Shown: one piece after another, positions 8,470 to 16,994 of the stretch
How the letters are laid out: each line of letters starts with the position of its first letter
Position numbering within the stretch: position 1 is the first letter of the stretch
NCBI GenBank assembly: GCA_028289365.1
Contig: JANQQM010000063.1
Span: forward strand, 1-34,502
Source of the DNA: Salaquimonas sp.
Lineage (GTDB): Bacteria > Pseudomonadota > Alphaproteobacteria > Rhizobiales > Rhizobiaceae
Reading direction: 5' to 3'
DNA: 34,502 nucleotides
Made by a program: the position numbers and the translations under genes
The notes under the pieces: generated by a model
Told to the model about the DNA's origin: nothing
Database searches by the model: none
Seen by the model: only the letters and a program-made list of their open reading frames with translations

Positions 8470-9264
8470 TCAGGGCATCCAGTCTTTCTCATTTTCATCG
8501 AGCCACAGATCCCGTAGCCAGGGGGCCGGTTTCGTTCGGTAGCGCAGTTTTGTGCAGTCACCGACAAGAGCTTCCTCCATTTTGGGCGTGCCGTGAAAGC
8601 ACATGACCCGGCAATCATCCGGCAAGACCGGGACCTTGAAGAAATTTGTTGGGAAATATGGAATTGCCTGCCGCTTGTAGCTGCATATCCAGCCATCGGG
8701 GAAGTATTCCAGGTCACTATGATTATGCGCCGTCATCGAGGTGTATTTCTGCTCACCCTTCCAGGCCAGTGAAGTCTCGATGTCATTGGCAAAGTCGTCA
8801 TAAAGATAACGATGCAGCTTGGGGTCGAATCGGCACACCGAGCCATGACCACCAATCCGCCTGCGTCTGCGTTCCAGCCAGTCCCGCCCCATGCAGATTT
8901 TGCCGGGCGCATGGTCAAACAGTGGGCCCAACGGGCCGGTCACGACAACATCAAGGTCCATAATCAGGCAGGGGCCTGACAGTTTCGCCTCACCCGATTG
9001 CATGATGGTCACCTTGCGCCACGCGCCGCGCCGCTTTCCGGTGGTCATGGCTTCCACCATTCTGTCTTCAAACGGTACTGTGGGCAGGTCAAACAGTTCG
9101 ACTTCGGGCCTGATATCCGTCCGGTCTTCGGTATAGCAGACGAAACGGAATGGCCGATCCAGGAACCGCTTTGCCCCGGCATAGAGCCGGTTTACATAAT
9201 AGGCGGGAAACTTGTTTCCCCATTTAATGCAGACAATTGTCGCCTGTTTCTTGGCGCTTGCCAT
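8470..9264 (-). CDS. Glycosyltransferase-like protein with a DxD motif
   Basis: The 264-residue protein begins with a beta strand ATIVCIKWGNKFPAYYVNRL and later has LIMDLDVVVTGPL near residue 105. Its DLD stretch resembles the metal/nucleotide-binding DxD of GT-A glycosyltransferases, and the overall pattern recalls family 8-like sugar transferases. There is no signal peptide or membrane helix. The start is ATG 9264: AGGAAGG lies five bases upstream, whereas the frame is open to 9300 with no such site. It is convergent with the CMP-transferase and probably belongs to the same surface-sugar island, but the acceptor and donor cannot be inferred. Confidence 0.7.
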   Translation of the reverse strand: MASAKKQATIVCIKWGNKFPAYYVNRLYAGAKRFLDRPFRFVCYTEDRTDIRPEVELFDLPTVPFEDRMVEAMTTGKRRGAWRKVTIMQSGEAKLSGPCLIMDLDVVVTGPLGPLFDHAPGKICMGRDWLERRRRRIGGHGSVCRFDPKLHRYLYDDFANDIETSLAWKGEQKYTSMTAHNHSDLEYFPDGWICSYKRQAIPYFPTNFFKVPVLPDDCRVMCFHGTPKMEEALVGDCTKLRYRTKPAPWLRDLWLDENEKDWMP

Positions 9265-9367
9265 TACGGCCTTCCTGAACTTTGTTTTTCTGGACCTCAC
9301 GGGCCTCGTTGAAGCGACTCTCTAGCACTGGTAGTCGGGGCTCGCCAGTCATCGCGCCGGTCGATCT

Positions 9368-9411
9368 GCGATAAATCGGGGACTATTTCCCAGAAACAGG
9401 CCATTTATCGC
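9368..9411. promoter_or_regulatory. Inverted repeat upstream of trxB
   Basis: A perfect 9-bp pair GCGATAAAT (9368-9376) and ATTTATCGC (9403-9411) is separated by 26 nt and lies 65-109 bp before the trxB start. The spacer can itself fold weakly. It could be an operator, for example for a redox regulator, or an mRNA hairpin. Its presence is seen; the function is inferred. Confidence 0.4.
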
Positions 9412-9476
9412 TCTGCTCCTTGAGAGAAGCCGAATAAATGTTTATCTGACCATGAGTTATATCCAGGAAACATGTT

Positions 9477-10442
9477 ATGCAGCCAGAACACGCACCTGTA
9501 ATTATCATCGGCTCTGGTCCTGCGGGATATACCGCAGCGATCTATGCGGCCCGCGCAATGCTCAATCCGATGTTGATCGCAGGCCTCGAACAGGGTGGTC
9601 AGCTGATGATCACGACCGAGGTCGAAAACTATCCAGGCTATGCCGATCCGGTGATGGGGCCCTGGATGATGGAACAAATGCTCAAACAGACGGAAAATGT
9701 CGGCGCCAACGTCGTCAATGATCACATCACCGATGTCGATATTGATGTTCGCCCCTTCCGGCTGACCGGGGATTCCGGTAAGGTCTATACCTGTGATGCA
9801 CTGATTATCTGTACAGGCGCCAAGGCGAAATGGCTTGGTCTTGAAAGCGAACAGAAATTCATGGGCTTTGGCGTTTCGGCCTGCGCAACCTGTGACGGGT
9901 TCTTTTACCGCGGCAAGGAAGTTGTTGTGGTTGGCGGTGGCAATACCGCGGTTGAAGAGGCGCTTTATCTGTCAAATCTCGCCTCAAAGGTCACCGTGGT
10001 CCACCGCCGCGATGAGTTCAGGGCCGAGAAGATCCTGCAGCAGCGCCTGTTTGACAAACCAAATGTCGAAATTCTCTGGGACACGGTATTGGAGGAAGTT
10101 ACCGGCACGGACGGCATGCCACCATCCGTGACCGGCGTCAAACTGCGAAATGTCAAGACGAACGAAATCACCGACAAGCCGGTTGATGGCGTGTTCATAG
10201 CAATTGGGCATGCACCGCAGACCGAGCTTTTCGAGGGCAAGTTGAAGAAAAAGCCGTCCGGCTATCTCTGGACGGCACCCGATTCCTCGGCAACCGAGGT
10301 GCCGGGCGTCTATGCCGCCGGAGACATCACGGATGAAGTCTACCGCCAGGCCGTAACCGCCGCCGGAATGGGCTGCATGGCCGCACTTGAGGCGGAGAAA
10401 TTCCTGGCAGAGAAAGAACAGGTAAGCCAGGCGGCGCAATAA
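9477..10442 (+). CDS. trxB: Thioredoxin reductase
   Basis: This flavoenzyme passes electrons from NADPH to thioredoxin in the cytoplasm. The 321 residues match the low-molecular-weight bacterial type. The FAD-binding loop is IIGSGPAGYTAAIYAARA (residues 10-27). The redox-active pair Cys136/Cys139 lies in ACATCDGFFYRG. The NADPH loop is VVGGGNTAVEEALYL, followed by HRRDEFRAEK, and the C-terminal FAD motif is GVYAAGDITDEVYRQAVTAAG. A GGAAA-like ribosome-binding site precedes ATG 9477. The LysR gene starts 36 bp downstream with its own good Shine-Dalgarno sequence, and the pair probably forms an operon, an arrangement common in Rhizobiales. Confidence 0.97.
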   Translation: MQPEHAPVIIIGSGPAGYTAAIYAARAMLNPMLIAGLEQGGQLMITTEVENYPGYADPVMGPWMMEQMLKQTENVGANVVNDHITDVDIDVRPFRLTGDSGKVYTCDALIICTGAKAKWLGLESEQKFMGFGVSACATCDGFFYRGKEVVVVGGGNTAVEEALYLSNLASKVTVVHRRDEFRAEKILQQRLFDKPNVEILWDTVLEEVTGTDGMPPSVTGVKLRNVKTNEITDKPVDGVFIAIGHAPQTELFEGKLKKKPSGYLWTAPDSSATEVPGVYAAGDITDEVYRQAVTAAGMGCMAALEAEKFLAEKEQVSQAAQ

Positions 10443-10478
10443 CCTGTCGGGCTGGCGGAATTAAAGGATAGGGGTCGC

Positions 10479-11369
10479 ATGGATTGGGACAAATTGCGTA
10501 TATTTCATGCGGTTGCTGAAGCTGGCAGTTTTACCCACGCGGCCAATACCCTCAACCTCAGCCAGTCGGCGATTTCGCGTCAGGTCAGTGCGCTGGAGCA
10601 GGAATTAAGCGTTCCCCTCTTCCACCGTCATGCCCGCGGCCTCGTCATGACCGAACAGGGCGAAACGCTATACCGTACCGCCCATGACGTTCTGTTGAAA
10701 CTGGATGCGGTCAAGAACCAGTTGACCGATTCTACCGAACGCCCTGAGGGCCGGCTCCGTGTAACGACGACAGTTGGACTGGGAACAAGCTGGCTAACCA
10801 GCCGTGTTCACGAATTCATGGAGCTCTATCCTGAGGTCCAGCTCGAGCTTATCCTGGAAAACGGCGAACTCGACCTGTTCACGCGTGAAGCAGATTGCGC
10901 GATCTGGTTCAGGAAACCTTCCCAGGGAGAACTGATACAGCGGCGGCTGTTTACAGTGCACTTCCACGTCTACGCCTCGCCCGCTTATGTCAAGCGGCAT
11001 GGGCAGCCCAAAAGCATCGAGGACCTCGACAATCATCGTATCGTAACCTTTGGGGAGAACCTGCCATCCTATCTGGCCGGATTGAACTGGCTGGAAACTG
11101 CAGGCCGGTCACCCAGCCAGCATCGCACGCCGGTATTCTCGGTCAATAACCTCATGGCCATTCGCAAGGTCGTGGAAGCAGGCACCGGCATCGCTGTATT
11201 GCCGGATTACATCGTCGAGGATCGCCACGCCCTGGTCCAGTTGATACAAAATGCCGAGGTTCCAAGCTTTGAAACCTATTTTGTCTATGCTGAAGCCATG
11301 CGCTCATCGGCCAGACTGAAGGTTTTCAGGGATTTTCTGGTATCAAAGTCCCGCCAGTGGCAATTCTGA
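10479..11369 (+). CDS. LysR-family transcriptional regulator
   Basis: The 296-residue protein has an N-terminal winged helix (MDWDKLRIFHAVAEAGSFTH, then SQSAISRQVSALEQEL) and a C-terminal type 2 periplasmic-binding-protein-like effector domain from about residue 90. Lengths and domain order are standard. AGGATAGGGG lies just before ATG 10479. It follows trxB by 36 bp and is probably cotranscribed. In other Rhizobiales a LysR gene often accompanies trxB, but its regulon is not something I can name. LysR proteins usually act on nearby promoters, so trxB or the inverted repeat upstream of it are possible targets; this is inference. Confidence 0.93.
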   Translation: MDWDKLRIFHAVAEAGSFTHAANTLNLSQSAISRQVSALEQELSVPLFHRHARGLVMTEQGETLYRTAHDVLLKLDAVKNQLTDSTERPEGRLRVTTTVGLGTSWLTSRVHEFMELYPEVQLELILENGELDLFTREADCAIWFRKPSQGELIQRRLFTVHFHVYASPAYVKRHGQPKSIEDLDNHRIVTFGENLPSYLAGLNWLETAGRSPSQHRTPVFSVNNLMAIRKVVEAGTGIAVLPDYIVEDRHALVQLIQNAEVPSFETYFVYAEAMRSSARLKVFRDFLVSKSRQWQF

Positions 11370-11784
11370 TGCAATTCAGCATGCCGCTGTTGATCTGGCA
11401 GAAAGACCTTCTCAACCTAAATATAGAGCATAGGCCCCGGCCGATCATTTCTCAAAACACTGCAACATGACGTAGATGTATGCCCAATCACACCATTTAT
11501 AAGTGATTCGCAATCGCGAAGAACATCATCGATGCCTCGTCTTATCAACAACCGCCATGCAAAAATTCGTTGCAAATAAGCAACAATAATTAACAGTCTA
11601 CTTTTTCCAATTTGCTCATTAAATTTGCACCCACAATTTAAGCAAAAAAATTCTGCTATAATTATCAGCAAGTTGCACGAATTTCAGCTCAAATATTATC
11701 TGAAATTTTAGAGCTATGCAAAAAATGCATACCTGAACTGCATAATGCGGTATTGCAGTATTCGCAAGCAATCACCACAACAGT
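11370..11784. other. AT-rich intergenic region without a convincing gene
   Basis: The stretch between lysR and the small RNA candidate is strongly AT-rich and shows no reading frame with coding features. An 8-bp inverted repeat AATTTCAG (11680-11687) and CTGAAATT (11700-11707) with a 12-nt loop could be a weak terminator for the lysR transcript. Nothing else is supported. Confidence 0.5.
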
Positions 11785-11790
11785 TATAGT
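11761..11790 (+). promoter_or_regulatory. Candidate promoter of the small RNA
   Basis: TATAGT at 11785-11790 differs by one base from the -10 consensus. TTCGCA at 11761-11766, 18 bp upstream, is a weak -35 box. The implied start near 11797 falls just before the first hairpin arm at 11801. Confidence 0.5.
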
Positions 11791-11796
11791 TGGTTT

Positions 11797-11911
11797 TGTA
11801 CAGTTGCTATTTTCCTCCTCCCGGCAACTGATGCAGTCAACTGTTCCCCTCTTGAAGGTTTGTTTATCGTACCTTCCAACTAATAACCGGGCTCCCAGCC
11901 CGGTTTTTTTT
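11797..11911 (+). ncRNA. Small RNA candidate with anti-Shine-Dalgarno loop
   Basis: About 115 nt fold into three hairpins. Hairpin 1 pairs CAGTTGC (11801-11807) with GCAACTG (11824-11830), and its loop exposes CCTCCTCCC (11814-11822), complementary to Shine-Dalgarno sites. A C/U-rich single strand (TTCCCCTC, 11844-11851) follows. Hairpin 2 pairs GAAGGT (11854-11859) with ACCTTC (11871-11876). Hairpin 3 is a strong intrinsic terminator. A promoter-like TATAGT lies seven bases before the inferred start. Trans-acting small RNAs of alphaproteobacteria, such as the alpha-r14/NfeR1 type, carry similar anti-Shine-Dalgarno loops (from memory). Such RNAs usually block translation initiation of several mRNAs. 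No open reading frame is needed to explain the structure. Confidence 0.8.
11885..11911 (+). terminator. Intrinsic terminator of the small RNA
   Basis: AACCGGGCT (11885-11893) pairs perfectly with AGCCCGGTT (11897-11905) around a three-base loop, and eight T residues run from 11904 to 11911. It is one of the clearest terminators in the window. Confidence 0.9.
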
Positions 11912-12056
11912 ATTTGCAACTGACGGTTTAAACCTGATGAAAGCTACGTAATCTACGTGTTTGATCAGCAGTAATTCTTGCTTAGGTTGAAAACAGCATT
12001 CGGAATGCCGGAATCAAATCGTGCCTGAACTCCTGGTCGACTAAGAAAATCGATAG

Positions 12057-12968
12057 CTATTGTTTGGAAACTCTGGCGCCTTCAGACTCAATCTCATCCT
12101 TGGATGCACAAAGATTGGTCATCTCGGAACGCCACCAGGTCTGGGGCTTGGGTTCAGGCAGATTACCACACTGTGTGACGCTTGCTATGTTACGCGGAAT
12201 GCGAACCGGCAGGCCAGAGTTCCTGTCACGTTCCAGCAGCGTATTGGAGCCGCCTGTTCCAAATGAATACCGCAATCCGATCCAGGCACTGTGATAGTTG
12301 TCTTCACCGGCTTCTGCCTCACCAAAAATGCTCCAGCCAGCATAGGTGTCTGACATATATTCAAAGCTTAAATTGCCGACATTCCCGCGAGAGGTCAGCC
12401 GGTGGCCGATCGAACCACGGAAATTATCCGTGAAGTAATAGGCCAGATCGACTTCGTCGACGACCTTGGTGAAGACATGTTGGCCATATTGTTTGCCAAC
12501 GAACACATCCAGCGTAAATCGGTCCATATAGATTGAGGCTTCGAACCCTGTGCGACCTGCGTGCTCGGGATTCACGTAGCCATAATCGCCATAGATACCG
12601 AACATGCCAATGCTTGGATCACGCCAGAACAGATGCAGCCCCCCCGCCGCACTTGTATAGTCAGAACGGTAATTACCGATACCCAGATCGAGTTGCGCTC
12701 CGAATTGGCTGAAATATGGGATTGGCGTCGAGGCTGACAACAAAAACATGTGGTTGCCGTAGCCGCCAATTGCGCCGGTCAAAGCGCTTGCCGTGAAATT
12801 GATACCGTCTACAGCCGGCTGTTGCGAATAAATCGGGGTAGGATCAAGCATATCCGGGCTCGGCTCGAACGTATCAGCCGCATGCGCAGTCACAACCGTA
12901 GCCGCTGCAACGGAAAATAATCCTGCTGCGCGTCCTAAGACGTGACCGAATTTGAAGTCGATTACCAT
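12057..12968 (-). CDS. Outer-membrane beta-barrel-like protein with signal peptide
   Basis: The 303-residue protein starts with a charged, hydrophobic signal peptide ending TAHA (cut near residue 30). The rest is rich in alternating aromatic and small residues, such as GFEASIYMDRFTLDVFVGKQYG, shortened here to GFEASIYMDRF, and LSFEYMSDTYAGWSIFGEA. These look like amphipathic strands, and the strand near residue 240 (WIGLRYSFG) resembles a barrel strand. A C-terminal tail of about 60 residues is polar. I read it as an exported beta-barrel, probably in the outer membrane, of unknown function. It stands alone, flanked upstream by 223 bp without a gene and downstream by the small RNA region. Confidence 0.6.
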   Translation of the reverse strand: MVIDFKFGHVLGRAAGLFSVAAATVVTAHAADTFEPSPDMLDPTPIYSQQPAVDGINFTASALTGAIGGYGNHMFLLSASTPIPYFSQFGAQLDLGIGNYRSDYTSAAGGLHLFWRDPSIGMFGIYGDYGYVNPEHAGRTGFEASIYMDRFTLDVFVGKQYGQHVFTKVVDEVDLAYYFTDNFRGSIGHRLTSRGNVGNLSFEYMSDTYAGWSIFGEAEAGEDNYHSAWIGLRYSFGTGGSNTLLERDRNSGLPVRIPRNIASVTQCGNLPEPKPQTWWRSEMTNLCASKDEIESEGARVSKQ

Positions 12969-13160
12969 TAAATATGTGGGCCCAAAATCATGCGTTATCT
13001 GTAAGCTTTTAGCCAGTCACCAAAATGCAGGCAATGCCATTGGCCCTGCTTGACCCGTTGTTAGTGGAGCAAAAGGCAAATTATTGTTGTTTTTCCGATG
13101 ACTGCGTCAGATTGGCCACACTATGCCAATCTTGATTTCGCTTGTTTTGGGAAATAATCC

Positions 13161-13180
13161 GGCGCGGGGAAACCCGCGCC
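13161..13180 (-). terminator. Terminator-like hairpin after the EF-G-like gene
   Basis: The perfect arms GGCGCGGG (13161-13168) and CCCGCGCC (13173-13180) around a GAAA tetraloop (on the plus strand) lie 12 bases beyond the EF-G-like stop. Only a short T-rich stretch follows on the minus strand (ATTATTT), so it is a probable but not perfect intrinsic terminator. Confidence 0.65.
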
Positions 13181-13191
13181 GAATCATGTTT

Positions 13192-15264
13192 TTATGCAGC
13201 ATTGCTTTGCGAGTTCTGAGCCAGAACCGCTTCCGCGCCTCTGCCGGTCAGTTCTGCCATGTGATCGAACTGCTTGATATAGCTCGCCGTTCCCGCCGTT
13301 GCCGACCGCAATTCGATGATCAGATCACCCAGATCCGCCATTGGAATAAGTGCATCGACCTGGTCCCAGCCATTCCAGCCCGGTCGGGCATCATAACCAA
13401 GGATCCGGCCGCGTCGCTGCGGGATCAAAGCCGTGATCTTGGCCGTGCTTTCCGATGGTGTGAAGACGGTAACCTTCATGATCGGCTCCAGCAAAACCGG
13501 CCCGCAAGCATCCATCGCTTCGCGCATGGCAAGCTTGCCGGCCATCTGGAATGCCATGTCCGAGGAATCGACATTGTGATAGGAGCCGTCACTCAGATTT
13601 ACCGCCAGATCGACTACCGGGAAACCGAGCGGACCTGATTTGAGAAACTCCCGCACACCGGTTTCCACCGAGGGAATATACTGCTTCGGCACCACGCCAC
13701 CGGAAATCGTATCGGTGAATTGGAAGCCTTCACCGCGTCCCAGCGGTCTGATTTCCAGCACGACATCGCCATATTGCCCGTGACCGCCGGATTGCTTCTT
13801 GTGCCGGCCACGCTGGGTCGTGCCTTTGCGTATGGTTTCACGATACGGAATTCGGGGCTGACCATGCTCCACAGGGATCTGGTATTTTCCCTCCAGCCGT
13901 TCGATGGAAACCCGCATATGCATTTCGCCCTGCCCCGCCAGAACGATCTCGCCATTATCAGCATCATGGATAACCTGAAGTGCAGGGTCTTCCTCTACCA
14001 ACTTGCGGAGTGCAGCCGACAGCTTGACATCGTCCTTGCGGTTCTTGGGCTGCAGCGAAATCGAGTAAACCGGTTCCAGCTTTTCCGCGCCAATGACATC
14101 GGAAGCTGAATCCTTTCCGCCCGACAACCATTCGCCGGTAACTGCGTTCTCCAGTTTGCCGAGAACAATCGTCTCACCAGCAGCCGTATCGGATACCGAA
14201 TTCATCGTCTTTCCAACTGGCTTCGAGATACCGGAAATGCGTTGCGATTGCCCGTCCTGACCGACAAGATCTGATCCATCCTTGAAGGATCCGTTCATGA
14301 CGCGGACGATTGATTGCTTGCCACCATGGGTCGTGTGGATGGTTTTTGCCACAACAGCAATCGGGTCTTTTGACTCTTCGATGCCAAGCCGTTTGACAGT
14401 GTCTTCCAGGCCGGGGCAATCGTGCCGAATGGCCTTCAATAACCGCAATACGCCATTGCTTTTGTCCGCTGTGCCAATGAAGACCGGCGTGACCAGCCCA
14501 TTACGTAAATCGGCTGACAGGTCGTCGAAGACCTGGTCGCGCGGTGGTTCAATATCTTCCAGCAATTCCTCCATGAGCGCATCGTCATGATCGGCCAGTG
14601 TCTCGAGCATGGAAAAACGCGCTTCGACTTCCCTGGCCATATCGTCACTGGGAATTTCGGTAACCTCGCTTTCCGCATGTTCGCGGTAGACATAGGCACG
14701 CTCAAGTGCCAGATCGATTGATCCGACAATAATGCCATCCTGCCTGAGTGGAATTTGCCGCAACAACAATGGCAGGTTGCTTACTGGCTGCAACAGTTGC
14801 AGTGTTTCGCGCACGCCCAACTGTGCCTTGTCTATCTTGTTCAGGAAAAGCATGCGCGGAATTCCGCGTTCATCAAGCTTTTGAAAGATCAGTTGCAGCG
14901 ACGGAACTTTGGCAACATCAGGTTCTGTCACGACAATTGCCGCATCGCATATCGATAAAATTGCATCTGCTTCATTTGAAAATTCGACCGAGCCCGGACA
15001 GTCGATGAAGGCGATCTCGTCGCCCATGAAATTTGCAACGGCCGCCGTTGCCTCGACGCTCATCTGATGTGCTTTTGCTTCAGGTGACGCATCCCCGACA
15101 GTTTGCCCGCTTCCGGTTGGTTGTTGCTTGGGAATTGCACCGGTTCGCGCCAATATTGCCTCGAACAATGTGGTTTTGCCGCTGGCAAAGGGACCGACAA
15201 TGGCGATGCATTTCGGCCCCGAACGCCTGCCTCCGGCCCGGGTATCTCCGTTTTCAGTTGTCAT
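13192..15264 (-). CDS. Elongation factor G-like GTPase
   Basis: This 690-residue translational GTPase has the EF-G domain order and length. The P loop is GPFASGKT (residues 24-31) and the G4 motif is NKID (142-145). The usual switch II motif DTPGH is DCPGS (88-92), so Ser92 replaces the catalytic histidine. Switch I is altered as well, with Ser69 in MSVE where EF-G has the conserved Thr. Domains III-V with the KQSGGHGQYGDV and PLLxGYDARPGWNG-like segments are intact. It is the divergent second EF-G of Hyphomicrobiales, not the canonical fusA of the str operon. The role may be ribosome rescue, hibernation-type or a stress-related translocase; this is inference. It lies downstream of aatA on the same strand. 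Confidence 0.88.
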   Translation of the reverse strand: MTTENGDTRAGGRRSGPKCIAIVGPFASGKTTLFEAILARTGAIPKQQPTGSGQTVGDASPEAKAHQMSVEATAAVANFMGDEIAFIDCPGSVEFSNEADAILSICDAAIVVTEPDVAKVPSLQLIFQKLDERGIPRMLFLNKIDKAQLGVRETLQLLQPVSNLPLLLRQIPLRQDGIIVGSIDLALERAYVYREHAESEVTEIPSDDMAREVEARFSMLETLADHDDALMEELLEDIEPPRDQVFDDLSADLRNGLVTPVFIGTADKSNGVLRLLKAIRHDCPGLEDTVKRLGIEESKDPIAVVAKTIHTTHGGKQSIVRVMNGSFKDGSDLVGQDGQSQRISGISKPVGKTMNSVSDTAAGETIVLGKLENAVTGEWLSGGKDSASDVIGAEKLEPVYSISLQPKNRKDDVKLSAALRKLVEEDPALQVIHDADNGEIVLAGQGEMHMRVSIERLEGKYQIPVEHGQPRIPYRETIRKGTTQRGRHKKQSGGHGQYGDVVLEIRPLGRGEGFQFTDTISGGVVPKQYIPSVETGVREFLKSGPLGFPVVDLAVNLSDGSYHNVDSSDMAFQMAGKLAMREAMDACGPVLLEPIMKVTVFTPSESTAKITALIPQRRGRILGYDARPGWNGWDQVDALIPMADLGDLIIELRSATAGTASYIKQFDHMAELTGRGAEAVLAQNSQSNAA

Positions 15265-15398
15265 ATTATGCCTCCTCCGCTTGGCCCGCTATCCAGGGCG
15301 GCGGCCGGCCGAGCAAGAACGCTGCCAGCCGTCGTCCAGAGGGTGTTGGCGGGCAGAAATGTGATTATTTCCGCCCGTACCCCACATGGTTCCACTAA

Positions 15399-15439
15399 AT
15401 TGGCGATTACGCAAGGGGCGTCGCCCCGCTCCCGCCAAT
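15399..15439 (-). terminator. Nested inverted repeat between aatA and the EF-G-like gene
   Basis: On the plus strand ATTGGCG (15399-15405) pairs with CGCCAAT (15433-15439). Inside it GGGGC (15415-15419) pairs with GCCCC (15423-15427). On the minus strand it lies 75-115 bases after the aatA stop and is followed only by TTTAG. It may be an aatA terminator or part of the EF-G-like gene leader, whose length of about 250 nt is otherwise unexplained. Confidence 0.45.
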
Positions 15440-15513
15440 CTGACAGCGATTCTGGCAACGCTCCAATTCGCGCCTGATTACGGTTGGAAGCTTTAGTTTT
15501 ATACCAAATATGG

Positions 15514-16761
<1,248 letters not shown>

Positions 16762-16894
16762 CTATTTGGTGTCATGACAAGGGATCAAAAACAGTCAGCT
16801 CTTTGTTTGGCTGAAGCTTGTATCAGCAAGGCTGAAGGCTGGTCGTCGGTGTCTCGTAATAATTATCTTGCCGCGGAAGTACTCCACAAAAAAA

Positions 16895-16920
16895 CCGGTC
16901 GGCCATCGCAGACCGACCGG
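16895..16920 (-). terminator. Intrinsic terminator of the arylsulfatase gene
   Basis: CCGGTCGG (16895-16902) pairs with CCGACCGG (16913-16920) around a 10-nt loop. On the minus strand the stem is followed by seven T residues (A at 16888-16894 on the plus strand). It lies downstream of the arylsulfatase stop at 16995. Confidence 0.88.
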
Positions 16921-16994
16921 ACAGTTTACCTTGATTGAATTCTTCTGTTCAATCACGGATGGAAACGCGGAACTTACTTCCGCAAACCTGCCTC

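Noticed and set aside
11417-11919. Two minus-strand open frames in the gap after lysR
   Set aside because: They are AT-rich, lack ribosome-binding sites and overlap the small RNA candidate.
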